Shown here: piece by piece, positions 32,760-44,640 of the stretch
How the letters are laid out: each line of letters opens with the position of its first letter
How positions within the stretch are numbered: the stretch's first letter is position 1
Assembly: GCA_016584305.1 (NCBI GenBank)
Contig: JACEEZ010021738.1
Span: 36,860 to 100,859 of the forward strand
Reading direction: 5' to 3'
DNA: 64,000 nt
Origin: Chionoecetes opilio
Lineage: Eukaryota; Arthropoda; Malacostraca; Decapoda; Majidae
Made by a program: the position numbers and the translations under genes
Notes under the pieces: model-generated
Seen by the model: the letters and a program-made list of their open reading frames with translations, nothing else
What the model was told of the DNA's origin: nothing
Databases searched by the model: none

Positions 32760-33260
32760 TGATTGAGTTAAACAAAATTGGGAGCAGAGGCAGTGTGTAC
32801 AGATGCCTGCGGTAAAGTGTACATTGGAATCCTCAACCGTATATGGTGTAAATAATAATACTATACCTCATACAGAATAAAAACTAAATGTTCATAATGC
32901 AGTGGAATGTTACGGGTATAGACCGAAAGTTACAAATGTAATAATCCCTTATTCATCACCGAAAATTAATGTGAAAAGTAAATTATTGCAAATGAATGCG
33001 AAAAAATCTACGTTGGGATTGCACAGTAGGAGAAATTAACCACCGTTCGCGCCAGATTACAAAGTAAAATATGAAAAAAAATAGACGTTGGAATGATACA
33101 GTGAGTGAGTGAGCGTGACTGGAGTACATAATAAAGGAAAGTAATAGGCTAGTGTGCTCAAGGCCTCACATAAATTAATATGAAAATAGCGTTCGTGGAA
33201 ATCTCCCAAGATTATAAGGATTTGTAGGAGTATGGAAAGGGATCACTGTTGTGTGTGCTA
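32760..33260. other. Non-coding stretch, nothing recognised
   Basis: AT-rich sequence between the LINE tail and a (GA)n tract. No motif or repeat end identified. Confidence 0.5.
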
Positions 33261-33261
33261 C

Positions 33262-33263
<2 letters not shown>

Positions 33264-33311
<48 letters not shown>

Positions 33312-33317
33312 AGAGAG

Positions 33318-33352
<35 letters not shown>

Positions 33353-33420
33353 GAGAGAGAGAAGAGATGATGAGAGAAGAGAGAGGATGAGAGAAAAGGC
33401 GAGAGACGATAGACCGACGA
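33264..33420 (+). repeat. (GA)n microsatellite with decay
   Basis: Nearly pure AG repeat to 33360, then AGAG/GATGAG variants to about 33430. Open frames opposite it (poly-Leu/Ser) are artefacts. Confidence 0.9.
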
Positions 33421-33724
33421 TGAGAGAGGAGGACGAGGAAAATATTTCATGCCTATCAGGACAGGCTTGAAGACAACTACAAGGTAATGAGATATAAAAG
33501 CGCGAAGTAGCACGAATAGGCACTCGAACCGCGACCGAATGCACAGGGCGCGCCTGCGACTCAAGTATATACAACTTACCTACGCGAAAGAAGAGATATG
33601 AATGATAAGAGATAATGAGATAGAGATATAGAATAGAGATATATAATAATAATACGGATCATAGATATGTATATGGACTCGCAGAATATCGCTGTGCACA
33701 AGGTGATAGTCAGGCGTCAGATTC

Positions 33725-33736
33725 ATAATGTATATA

Positions 33737-33793
<57 letters not shown>

Positions 33794-33895
33794 ATATATA
33801 TATTAAAATATATATTATATATATATATATAATATTATATATATATATGTATTATATATATATATATAGTATATATATATGTTATATATATATAA

Positions 33896-33940
<45 letters not shown>

Positions 33941-34110
33941 ATATTATATATATATTATATATATTATTATATATATTATTATATATATATTATATATATA
34001 TATATATAATAAGTAATACTATATATATATGCATATTATATATATATTATATTATATATATGATATATATGATGTATATTATTTATATATGTATTATTTA
34101 AAATTATGAT
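33725..34110 (+). repeat. Long (AT)n/(ATT)n tract
   Basis: About 380 bp of almost pure A+T with TATATTAT phase changes. It may form cruciforms and is prone to assembly error. Confidence 0.95.
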
Positions 34111-34301
34111 AACTAATATAATAATAAAAACATAATCGGTAATTTTATGATTGATGAATGGTTATTTATTTATCAACTATAATTATATACATGTAGCATA
34201 AATTCATTTATCAGAAAACGAAATATATCAGTATAATAATATAACATCTAATCTTGTTAAAATCACAACAAAACAGACAATCGAACGTAAGAATCCACTT
34301 T

Positions 34302-34303
34302 AC

Positions 34304-34361
<58 letters not shown>
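34302..34361 (+). repeat. (AC)n microsatellite
   Basis: A CA run of about 58 bp. Confidence 0.95.
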
Positions 34362-34362
<1 letters not shown>

Positions 34363-34599
34363 TTGCAATTATCATTGGTATGTATTTAGGTGTATTTCGG
34401 TACTTCATCAAGGAAAGATGCTTTGTGAAATATACATTCCCTGGTTCTAATTAAGTAGCTGCGTGGTGATTCCCAATGACTGAGTTTTGTAAGTCAACGT
34501 CTATGGTCCTGTTAGAAGCTGACACCCCTGTGCAAATCATCAATATACCAAAACTTCTGGTCATCAATAATTACCATCTACAATATGTGACACTGTAGG

Positions 34600-34815
34600 T
34601 TAACCCCTTCACACCCAGATCTTTCCATTGCTTATAAAAAAAATCGTATGTTGTCAAGCCATAAAATTACGAAAAGTAACTAAATATACCACATAAGTTA
34701 GTCGACAAGAATACTAAACAGGTCATATCTATAAAATATTGCTTATAGTCACTAAAAATTGTCTACTGGTACACAAATTACAATAAAGATTACATTCTGG
34801 GTTTGAAGGGGTTAA
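34600..34815 (+). mobile_element. TTAA-flanked MITE, piggyBac-like (copy 1)
   Basis: TTAA at each end (34600-34603 and 34812-34815), with inner ends CCCCTTCACACCCAGATC and GGTTTGAAGGGG. The interior (TATAAA...ATCGT.TGTTG...ACTAAACAGGTCAT) matches the copies at 47864 and 48352. Length is about 212 bp without coding capacity. Confidence 0.85.
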
Positions 34816-34914
34816 TTTACCTATGCACAGCAAACTTGTGGCGGCAATGTGAGGAGTAAGGAAGCTTGGGAGTGAGGCAGCTTGACAGGCGGGCGACAGG
34901 CTGTGCTGTGCCAC

Positions 34915-35907
34915 AACACAGGCACGAACAGCCGTTTTTTAAGAACATAAGAAAATAAGAAAGCTACAAGAGGCTAGGAGACCTACACGAGGTAGTTCCT
35001 GTTATTTAACACTACCTACATCCAGAGTTGGGCACTAAATACATTGAATGTATTTAAATACTAAATACATGGGAGAAATGCATTTAAATACTAAATACTA
35101 TGTATTTAAATACTAAATACTAAATACATTTTACGAATGTATTTAAATACTAAATACTAAATACATCAACTGTATTGAAATACATTTCTAAATACATTTT
35201 AAATATACACATATTTGAACATGTCCGAAAAAAATGGATTTCCTTAGGGTTTTCTTAGATTTTGGGTTTCTTTAGAAATTTCCTTCTCACGCCTAAATTT
35301 CCTAAGAATAAGGAAATTTCCTTGAAAGTGGAAACACTGGTTCACTGTAACAGCAGAGTTACCAGATAGTTGGGCGGGTTTATGGCCAAATTTACTGATA
35401 AAAAAGTATTTACATTTTTATATTTATCAGTATTTAAATACAATGTATTTAAATTACAGTCGTTTTTTACTCATAAATGTATTTAATTACTGTATTTAAA
35501 TACATGACAACCAATGTATTTATAAATACATTTATAAATACACAAATGTATTTATATACGTATTTAAATATAATAAAAATGTATTTAAATACTGCCCAGC
35601 TCTGCCTCCATCCACCTTTCATACCCATCCATGACTTATCTAGCCTCCCTTTAAAGCTCTCTAATGACTCCGCACTAACTACCGTCTACTGAGTCCATTC
35701 CAATAATTTACAGTACCACAGTATTTGTGAACCAGTTTTTCCCTATTTCTTTTTTAAATCTACGCTTTTCCAGCTTGAATCCGTTACTTCTTGTTCTACC
35801 CTGGTTAAAAGCCGTAAGAACTTTTCCTACTTATCCTTTATTAAAACCCTTTATCCACTTAAAACCTTCTATCAGATTCTATAACACAGGTACGAACAGC
35901 CGTTTTT
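34915..35907 (-). mobile_element. 5'-truncated CR1-like LINE with 25-bp TSD, carrying a nested hAT MITE
   Basis: Direct repeats beginning AACACAGG (C or T) ACGAACAGC flank the element at 34915-34939 and 35883-35907 (25 bp, one mismatch). The LINE lies on the minus strand. Its 3' tail is at 34940 (AAGAACATAAGAAAATAAG), and its coding remnant at 35640-35880 reads, in sense, NQGRTRSNGF-like and RRFKKEIGKNW-like blocks with frame breaks. A MITE at 35023-35604 interrupts it. Confidence 0.85.
35023..35604. mobile_element. hAT-type MITE, 582 bp, 8-bp TSD
   Basis: Ends are CAGAGTTGGGCA and its complement-like TGCCCAGCTCTG, followed inward by TAAATAC / GTATTTAAATAC. The 8-bp target duplication is CCTACATC (35015-35022) and CCTCCATC (35605-35612), one mismatch. 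The interior is dominated by TATTTAAATAC motifs. CAG ends, 8-bp TSD and no coding sequence fit a non-autonomous hAT element. Confidence 0.85.
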
Positions 35908-36704
35908 CAGCCCTGATAGGAAAAAACAAATTGAAAAAACAAAAAGCAGGCTGGGCTGACCTGCTTCACCTGTGTCTGCTTCACTTGTTCTGCTGAAGTC
36001 TGCTTCACCTTTGTGCTACTTAAAGAAGAATATTAGGTCGGCGAACATACCGACGAGTTTCATCAAAACAAAAACAAAATACTCCATTGTGAAATAAGTG
36101 TTATTTTATATGCTCTCATGGTTATTTTTACCCTTCCGGATGTCACATTTACAATTTTTAGTGATTCTTGTAGTGCTCTTCAATCACTGTGTAATTTTTA
36201 ACTCTCCCCATCCGCTGGTCAATGCAATCCTGTAATGGCTTTATCTGAACAAGAGGCGAGGCCGGACGGTCAGCTTTTGTTGGGTTCCGGCACATGTGGG
36301 TGTTGCCGGTAATGAGGAAATGCCTTGGCAATAGCTGCAGCTAGAAGACCAGCTCTATCACATTTTGCAGTGCCGGCTACAGACCTACGCTCGGCAATCC
36401 ATAGATCAGTTCACACCAGTTGGCAGGGATGATGGAATAATATAGGGCAAAATAAGCTACGCACCATCCACCAAAGTATCGAGGACTGGAGCTACTGCGG
36501 TCTCTCCCGGAGATGGGAGACTGCCTTAGCACGATTGCGTATTGGTCACACTTTATATACACATGGGTTCCTCATGGAGGGGGGCCACCCTCCTTACTGT
36601 GATGATTGCTTGGTCCCCTTAACTGTGCAGCACTTGCTGGTCGAGTGTCCCAGTCTTGGGGACCTACGTGAACAATTCTTGTCCCGATGGGCCGGATCAG
36701 TGTG

Positions 36705-37063
<359 letters not shown>

Positions 37064-37123
37064 TATTTTGGCCCCCCCTTTAAAATTTTCTGGGTACGCC
37101 ACTGCGGCGGTGGCATATTCTCC

Positions 37124-37350
37124 ATGCGTTCGCCCTTTTCGGCAGGCCGCTCGCGAATTTTTTTTAACTTTCGGTTAAGGCTAAGTAAGGTTAAGATAGA
37201 TTAGATTCGTGTCATTTACTATTCTCGTAACTTTGTGTGGGAATCACAATGAGGTTATTTTCAAGAAAATCCTGTGGTTAGTTTCGGAGCTACAGCCATG
37301 CGTAGAGGGCCGCCAACCTGCCGAAAAGGGCAAACACATGGAGAATACGA
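37124..37350. mobile_element. Small MITE, about 225 bp, TATTCTCCATG ends
   Basis: ATTCTCCATGCGTTCGCCCT (37126 on) is the imperfect complement of AGGGCAAACACATGGAGAAT (ending 37347), about 30 bp with three mismatches. It sits inside the I/Jockey-like LINE tail. Confidence 0.7.
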
Positions 37351-37938
37351 GTCCCGGTGTCGGGGGGAGGACGGTGCCTATCGTCTCTCCCTGGCATTGG
37401 GAAAGAGGTATTTCTCCCCGGGACATGAGGTCCATACCTTTATTGAGAGGGTTGGCCTTCTCAACAAGTGATGATGTTTTTAATATTCTTTTATTATTGC
37501 TTTTAATACACTCTTGTTCTTTTATATATTTTGTTATTTTAAATATTTTTATTATATCATAAAATTTGTTTTTTAATATTACTTTTACTCCATCTTTTGT
37601 AAGCAGGCGTTAATAACCCCGCAGTTGCGGCGCCTTAAAACTATAATATCTATCTGTCTATCTATCCATCAAAACGCAAATATTCCAGGCAAGGTAGAAA
37701 TCCAACCTCATATTTAAGGACACACTCTTCCAAGCATCACTAAGCCAATGTTTTCCTTACATATCCCCCTAAAAATACCTATACTTGTTTTTCATATGAG
37801 TATGCACCTCGAAATTCATTTTATTTAAGATATTGATAATGATAATCAGTTTTATATCTCGTTTATACACTCATTAGTGACTCATATCGCATGACTTCCT
37901 GTCCTGAAGGGGCATGCGTCATCTTAAATCCCACAGTC

Positions 37939-37968
37939 AAAGTCCACAAACAATAGTTTGTGGACTTT
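37939..37968. repeat. Perfect hairpin, 13-bp arms
   Basis: AAAGTCCACAAAC (37939-37951), loop AATA, GTTTGTGGACTTT (37956-37968). The stretch 37480-37938 is AT-rich and holds nothing else recognised. Confidence 0.8.
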
Positions 37969-38051
37969 TCCTGTAAGGGCGGAAAACTATTGTTTGTCAC
38001 CACAACGTTCATGTAGGATTATACAAACGATGAGAAAGCTTTAAGGTTATA

Positions 38052-38892
38052 CATAGACCACTGTATACCTGGACTGCGCACGGAATATCGGCCTGTCGCA
38101 CAAGGGCCTGTAATCGGAGGGCCGCTCGGATTCATATATATATATACGGATCATATAGACTGGTTTATCAGTATATATGATATACTGTAATCTTCGTAAA
38201 TGTTTGTTCTATAATATTATCAAATAAAAAACAGTAAAACACGGTAAAGAAATGCCATTACGAGACTCTGAAGAAATATGCATGAACTTAATATTCACTT
38301 CAACTCTTCGCCATTTAAAACTTTGCGAGTCAACTTTTATCATGAAGGGTATCAATAGAAGCATAATTTTATTAGCTTTCCATTGCTATATTTCGTTATC
38401 TGATAAATTAATTAGAACCATGCATAAATTAGCGTTAACTAAATAAATAAAATCATCAATCGGGTAATTTTCCCGATTGATGAGGTTATTTATTTAGTCA
38501 ACGCTAATTTATACATGGTTCTAATTCATTTATCAGATAACGAAATATAGCAATGGAAAGCTAATAAAATTACGCTTCTATTGATACCCTACATGATAAA
38601 AGTTGACTCGCAAAGTTTTAAATGGCGAAGAGTTAAGTGCATATTAAGTTAATGCATATTTCTTCATAGTCTCGTAATGGTATTTCTTTAGCGTGTTTTA
38701 CTGTTTTTTATTTGATAATATTATAGAACAAACATTTACGAAGATTACAGTATATCATATATACTGATAAACCAGTCTATATGATAGTCCATAGACCACT
38801 ATATCTCTTTGTCGGGCGCCCCGCAGGCCCCTATGCAGCCCCGCAATTCAAAACATTGTCTCGTACGCAGTCCAGGTATACAGTGGTCTATG
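38052..38892. mobile_element. Complete foldback element, 841 bp, 7-8-bp TSD
   Basis: Ends CATAGACCACTGTATACCTG and CAGGTATACAGTGGTCTATG are perfect complements. GGTTATA(C) flanks both sides (38045 and 38893). Almost the whole element is a palindrome: arms of about 320 bp (38146-38460 and 38475-38790) meet at CAATCGGGTAATTTTCCCGATTG near 38459. The two end modules differ: the left is type B (GCGCACGGAATATCGGCCTG... then a short AT run), the right type A (GTCGGGCGCCCCGCAGG). No open frame of note. Confidence 0.9.
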
Positions 38893-39197
38893 GGTTATAC
38901 CATCACAGTGCTGCGATCTTCCCTGTGTGCTGCAGAACACGGGTGCGCAGTGTGTGTATAGACGGTCACGCTAACGACAACAATCCCGTGACGCCTGGCC
39001 CTGGGTGCGGGTGTCCATAAATTAATGCTACAATGTTATTCTTGGGAGGGGATATGGATATTTGTTCTTGCTTACAAACACTTATCAATGTGGTCGTGAC
39101 TGAGATCTATATGACTACTCCATAGGGCAATGGTGATCAACCTTTGTGGGTGACTGGGCCACATTAGATGGGCAATGTGTGATGACGGCTTCATATT
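38893..39197. other. Non-coding stretch, nothing recognised
   Basis: Moderate G+C sequence with no coding motif. GGCAATGGTGATCAACCTTT at 39126 loosely resembles a hAT terminus but has no partner. Confidence 0.4.
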
Positions 39198-39469
39198 CCG
39201 TGGCGTAGCGACGAGGGATCACGTGCCCCCTCATGAGAATCCGGAGCCCCCCACTGGCCATGTTTGCCATATTTTGTATAATACTCTAATACCCACACAA
39301 CTGATCTGATTTTATAATAGAATATGTCCTTATACCCTTCTGTGTGACAACAGAATGCCCCTCGTGGCCTGTCCAGTCACTGATCTCTGCTTGCCTATAG
39401 TGCCCCCCTGTACTCAGCGCTGTGTAGTGCCCCCACCCCCATTGCTGGGGGCATAGAGCTACGCCATTG
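39198..39469. mobile_element. MITE of the TGGCGTAGC family (copy 1)
   Basis: Begins CGTGGCGTAGCGACGAGGG and ends AGAGCTACGCCATTG. The interior shares CCCCCCACTGGCCATG, CTTATACCCT and CAGAATGCCCCT with the copy at 49428-49654. A second short end, ATAGCTACGCCATTGCTCAT, repeats at 39490. Confidence 0.7.
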
Positions 39470-39509
39470 CTCATATTGCTCATCACCTATAGCTACGCCA
39501 TTGCTCATA

Positions 39510-40011
39510 TTGCCTTTAATGTGAATACGTGTAGTAATTAATCTATTTTACACACTGATAACATTGATTATAAGTATATGCACTTCCAGGAGTCGTAATC
39601 AGAACATCTCCCACAAAACATCTCGCACATTTTTTTGTTACTTGCCGAAGGCTGCATTTGAACCTCCTTGAGGGCCGCCGCATGCGGCATGCGGCATCAA
39701 ACAGTGGATTGAGCACCCACCCCTGACATAGGGCAAAAATGATCGGTTCTTGAAGGACACACGTTGAGAGAAATGTTATGACTCTGTTTAAGGAAAAAAA
39801 TATTCGAAGGCGCGTCATGTGAAGTTGAGGACAGTGACTCCCACGCCCGCCGCCTGAGGGAGGGAGGGGACTCGGGGAGTATCCGGAGGGGCCGAGTGCC
39901 TGATATAACACACACTGAAGCGCTGATGGCCATTCGATCAGTGAGCAGCGGCTGGACTGACCATTCTTGACCCGTAATCGGTTTGCCAGGTAAGTAATTT
40001 TATGTGTTACC
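39510..40011. other. Unassigned stretch with a 157-codon minus-strand open frame
   Basis: A minus-strand frame (39543-40013) is open but has no recognisable domain, a mixed composition and no conserved motif. It ends within the foldback element boundary, so I do not call it a gene. Confidence 0.35.
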
Positions 40012-40849
40012 ATAGACCACTATATCTCTAGACTGTTCACGCGACAATGTTTTGAAATTGCCAGGCTGCATAGCGGCCTGCGGCCCGCCCGACAAAGGGA
40101 TATAGTGGTCTATGGACTATCATATAGACTGGTTTATCAGTATATATGTTATACTGTAATCTTCGTAAATGTTTGTTCTATAATATTATCAAATAAAAAA
40201 CAGTAAAACACGCTAAAGAAATGCCATTACGAGTCTCTGATTCACTTCAGCTCTTCGCCACTTGAAACTTTGCGAGTCAACTTTTATCATGAAGGGTATC
40301 AATAGAAGTGCAATTTTATTAGCTTTCCATTGATGTATTTCGTTTTCTGATAAATACATTATAACCATGCATAAATTAGCATTGAATAAATAAATAAAAT
40401 CATCAATCGGGTAATTTTCCCGATTGAAGAGGTTATTTATTTAGTTAACGCTAATCTGGATACATGGTGCTACTTCATTTATCAGAAAAAGAAATATATA
40501 AGTAAATAAATAACATCATCAATCGGGAAAACTACCCGATTGATGATTTTATTTATTTATTTAACGCTAATTTATGCATATTTCTAATTCATTTATCCGA
40601 AAACGAAATATATCAATGGAAAGCTATTACAATTGCGCTTCTATTGATACCCTTCATGATAAAAGTTGACTCGCAAAGTTTTAAATGGCGAAGAGTTGAA
40701 GTGAATATTAAGTTCATGCATATTTCTTCAGTCTCGTAATGGCATTTCTTTAGGGTGTTTTACTACTTTTTATTTGATAATATTATAGAACAAACATTTA
40801 CGAAGACTACAGTATATCATATATATTGATAAACCAGTCTATATGATCC

Positions 40850-40884
<35 letters not shown>

Positions 40885-40960
40885 TCCGAGCGGCCCTCCG
40901 ACTTCAGGCTCTTGTGCGACAGGCCGATATTCCGTGCGCAGTCCAGGCCCGGTATTTATA
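40012..40960. mobile_element. Second foldback element, opposite orientation, double centre, damaged right end
   Basis: The left end is type A (CATAGACCACTATATC...GGTCTATGGACTATCATATAG), the right end type B (TGATCCGTATATA...GAATCCGAGCGGCCC...GTGCGCAGTCCAGG). The arm order is therefore reversed relative to 38052. The centre holds two CAATCGGG...CCCGATTG units (40398 and 40520) instead of one. The final bases after GCAGTCCAGG are lost, so no TSD can be read. Confidence 0.85.
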
Positions 40961-41224
40961 ATAAGGCTATGGGATTCCCACAAGGTTCGACATAACATAA
41001 AGTCGCCCATAAGATCTCCCCGGTCCATAGCTATCTATGGGTCTAACAGTTCCTGCTGACATAACTTCCCGCTAAACGTAGCATTTACATTACCCTAAAA
41101 TGTCTCTTAGATCATGAAATAACGCTTGAAACCAGTAAAATATGAGCACTAAATTATGTGAGAACCTTACGAACTGAAAATAAAGCAATTTTAAAGGATC
41201 AATTCATATATACGTGTAATGCCC

Positions 41225-42048
41225 GGTTCACACTTCACGTTTTTGCTACGTGCGTCTTGTATCGTGACGTCACGATGACTTTACCTCGTCTCCTTCCCGC
41301 TCGCTCTTATCAGAAAACATTGCAGTGTAAAACCGCCTTGCTTTCCTTACTTCCTCCCTTTTGTACCCCATGACACACCTATTACTCCCTTCAATATATC
41401 CCCCTTCACTCCCTGCCCTACCTATATAGCGCTACAATCCCTGACAATAGGCTATTGCAACGGTTACAAGTGGATCCTGTACAGCGGGGTTATACCACAG
41501 GTGTTGCCATATCGTAGTCGTGGCGCTATTTTTCAAGTCACTACCTATTTCACGGCCTGTAGAGGGTGTTGGTGGCGTAGCGTTATGCTGTATGAAGGAT
41601 GGTATATAGTAGCTACTAGAGGGACACGTGAGAGGGTTAGAACTAGAGAACACGAGAAATAAAGCAGGAAAATACACAACGGGGAATTGGTGGTGGTCGA
41701 GCTTACATTCAAGCAGCGTTGCCGCTGTTCTGCCTTCAAGCAGTGGGGCAGAATATTTTCACATCATGTATGTCTTCCATTACTAATATTGTCTTCCAGA
41801 ATCACTGGTAATAAATATATTCTAAATAAGACCTTGGAAACAGCATTATTTTGATATTGCAAAACTTAGTTACGTATAATGTTTTATAAATTGTGGCACC
41901 ACCGCTCAAGCATTCTGGAGAAAGCCCGCCAAAAGAACTGGCGGCTCCGAATCTTGGAGCCTCGAAACGCACGTCTTTCAAGGTCACACAAGCAGGAAGT
42001 GACGTCACGATGACAAGACGCACGTAGCAAATACGTGTAGCGTGAACC
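41225..42048. mobile_element. TIR element, about 824 bp, GGTTCAC ends
   Basis: GGTTCACACTTCACG...GCTACGTGCGTCTTGT on the left is inverted on the right as ACAAGACGCACGTAGC...CGTGAACC, about 48 bp with few mismatches. The interior (41340-41980) has no family motif; several open frames there are unremarkable. No clear TSD. Confidence 0.75.
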
Positions 42049-42144
42049 CCGCCTAAATAACATCCCGTAGAAAAGTTTTACGCGGGAACGATGTAAACAC
42101 TTGCCTCTCTCCTCCCTATAAATAACATGTTGTATCTCCAAAAG

Positions 42145-42405
42145 TAATGGTTGAAGGGTGACAGAAAGAAACACAGCAGGTAAACCACGTAGTAAAGAAG
42201 GAGAAAGGAGCAAAAGCCAGGGAGGGAGTGATGATCAGACAGAGATACGGCAGTATACGTAGCTAGGTAGATATACTGCCGTATCTGTAGCTACGTATAC
42301 TGCCGTCTGCTGGTCATCACTTCCTCCTTGGCTATTGTTTCTTTCTCCTTCTCCTTTACTACATGGTTTACCTTTTGTGTATCCTTCCGTCACCCTTCCG
42401 CCATT
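42145..42405. repeat. Imperfect palindrome (foldback) with perfect inner hairpin
   Basis: GAAGGGTGACAGAAAG...GGTAAACCACGTAGTAAAG on the left is mirrored by CTTTACTACATGGTTTACC...CGTCACCCTTC on the right. The centre is a 19-bp perfect inverted repeat, ACGGCAGTATACGTAGCTA (42247-42265) with TAGCTACGTATACTGCCGT (42288-42306). It adjoins modules shared with 14937-15340 and 43060-43460. Confidence 0.75.
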
Positions 42406-42559
42406 ATATTTGGAAATATGATGTTATTTGGTAAATTTCTAGCGTTTGTCCATACTCTCCCCCTTCCCCCAAAAGAGCATGGAGACTTGTGGGAATGCGG
42501 GGTTTTAGGGTGGGGACTAAATAATGCGTCGAAAACACGAATTTTTGGAGTTGTGTAGG

Positions 42560-43060
42560 AGTCAAAATTACTTATATCTCGGGTAATTTTCCTTAGATAT
42601 GGGAAATTTACCTAACCTTCAAGCTCCGAGATTACGAGGCCCCCCTCGTAATCTAACCTAACCAAAGCAAATTAAACCTAACCTCCTAGCGAGGGGCTCT
42701 GCCCCCCTCAACCCCCGATAATCTATCCTAACATAGCGATAATCACCCGATAATCTAATCTAACCTAATGGGGTCCCTCGACACCCCCGGTAACCTAATT
42801 TCTTTTTACCTTATTTCTTAGTAGGAGGGGTGGGCTCGATACTCCGGTCATTCTGTTTGTGAGGATCGTCAGGTTCACAGGTTTCTTGACTTTGAAGAAA
42901 TCCAATCAATTTTCCCTAGACCTAGGGAATTTTTACGCCACTACCTAACTCAATAACTATGTGGTTGCAACGCACATTTTGTACCCCAGCTAAATATCCC
43001 GCATTCCCCCAAGGTCCCCAAACTTGTTTTGGGGGAGAGGGGGGAGTATGGGCAAACACT
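42560..43060. other. Non-coding, rich in CCTAACCTAA-type runs
   Basis: Repeated AACCTAACC/CTAACCTAA blocks (42640-42800) lie among G+C-rich CCCCTCAACCCCC stretches. They resemble the arthropod telomere pentamer but are short and scattered. No gene seen. Confidence 0.5.
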
Positions 43061-43460
43061 ACAACAATACCTGTTATTTATAGGGAGGAGCAAGACTAGT
43101 GTTTACGTGCGTCTCACTCCTCTTCCTCTTGTGACCTGCATCGCCTCTGCTTTTCTTCCCTTGCCGCGGACACTTTTCAATGAGGATTTGGCTTTAGTTA
43201 GAAGGCTAAAACGTGGAGTTAGGTTAGGTTAGTGAATCTAAAGGTGGAGTTAGGTTAGTGAATCTAAAGGTGCGGTTAGGTTAGTTAATTTCATAATTAT
43301 ATCCTATACGCTTCTTACTAAAAACATTTGATATCTCCAAAAGTAAGGATTTGCGACAGAAACTCATTGAGAGTTTCTTAGCATCCATTAAGGTAACCAG
43401 AAAGCACACTCCCAATTGTGTAGGTAATTCTGGTCCTAGTGTAAGAAATTTACCTTGTTT
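43060..43460 (-). repeat. Dispersed repeat family copy, inverse of 14937-15340
   Basis: Contains GTTATTTATAGGGAGGAG, GTCCGCGGCAAGGGAAGAA (complement), ATATCTCCAAAAGTAAGGAT and CACTCCCAATTGTGTAGGTA with GGTCCTAGTGTAA. These are the modules of 14937-15340 in reverse order and orientation. Tandem TTAGGTTAGTGAATCTAAAG units lie at 43220-43285. Confidence 0.6.
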
Positions 43461-44300
43461 CGAAGTTTTACATTTTTGTTTTTCCGGAATTAGTATGTCC
43501 ACTACGTGCTGAAGCTGAAATGATAGCCCTCCAGAAGGTAGATATGACTGCGTAGTTAAAACAAATCTTTACCTTCATTTCTGCCAAAAACAAGAGCTAA
43601 ATTTATTATAAACATATCAATACTAAATAAAAAATAATAATGCCTTCGAAAAATGTTGTGCCAAATAAACAATGAAAACCCTTTATTCATAATTTTCATC
43701 CATTAGTAGAAGTGGAACTGTCGTCGAAAATTTCCGTCGGCGAGAATTCTCGGTTGTTGTCTCACCGAGAATTTGGGTATACGAGAGTATTACCATGGAC
43801 GGCCGTGGGCAAATATTTTCCCTGTCCACTCCAGCTGCTCCATGGTCATCACTGCTCAGTGTCTGCTGTATCTTGCCAATGGCAAGGAAACAATCATAAT
43901 GTTATTATAATTTTCATTCCCGCTGTCAGTGTATGGTTCCTTTTTTATTTACTCTGAGAGGGATGCATTCACGAGAGTGACATACATAATTCACTCATGG
44001 TTCAGCCGATACCTCTTGACAAGTTCTTCCTCACTCAATTAGCCGAGAACGTCTCTTCTGGCACGAAAATGCCTGGGTTGGCGCTGACGGAAGAGTTGTT
44101 GAGCTGCCATGTTGACGGCTTATGTCAACATAAGGATCCTTATGGGACCTCCGGACATTCCATAGCGCTTATAGGGAGCTTTATGGGAAAATACGAGCAC
44201 TTATGGAGATTTTCGGTGACTTAAGTTCGCCATTTTGTCTGCTTATGGGAAACCCATAGGCTATTACAAATACGGGCCCCGCAGGTTTACAGTGAGCTAT
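43461..44300. other. Non-coding stretch upstream of the host gene
   Basis: Short open frames (43712-43957, 43997-44224) carry no recognised domain. No CpG-rich or TATA-type promoter stands out. Confidence 0.4.
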
Positions 44301-44304
44301 GGTG

Positions 44305-44640
44305 TTACATAAGAACATAAGAACATGAAAAAAAAATAAGGAAGCTACAAGAGGCCGTGAGACCTACACGAGGTAGCTCCTGTTACTTAACACTACCTAC
44401 ATCCACCTTGCATCCCCATCCATGAATTTATCTACCCTCCCTTTAAAGCGCTCTAATGACTCCGCACTAACTACCTGTCTACTGAGTCCATTCCAATCAT
44501 TTACCACTCTATTTGTGAACCAGTTTTTCCCTATTTCTTTTTTAAATCTACGCTTTTCCAGCTTGATCCGTTACTTCTTGTTCTACCCTGGTTAATAGCC
44601 GTAAGAACTTTCCTACCTCTACTTAATAAGGTGTTATGAT
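44305..44640 (-). mobile_element. CR1-like LINE 3' fragment about 300 bp upstream of the carboxypeptidase gene
   Basis: From AAGAACATAAGAACATG (tail) to CTTTCCTACC, the sequence is collinear with 34940-35880 without the MITE. In sense it encodes LTAINQGRTRSNG and RRFKKEIGKNWF-like blocks. GGTGTTA on both sides (44302 and 44631) may be a short TSD. Confidence 0.7.

Noticed and set aside
33667..34101. 144-codon Ile/Tyr-rich open frame
   Set aside because: It is an (AT)n tract without protein character.
39543..40013. Minus-strand open frame of 156 codons
   Set aside because: Mixed composition, no motif, and its 5' end enters the foldback element; likely chance.
38052..40960. A single large inverted duplication
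   Set aside because: Each foldback unit has its own TIRs and centre and the sequence between them (38893-40011) is not mirrored, so they are two separate insertions.
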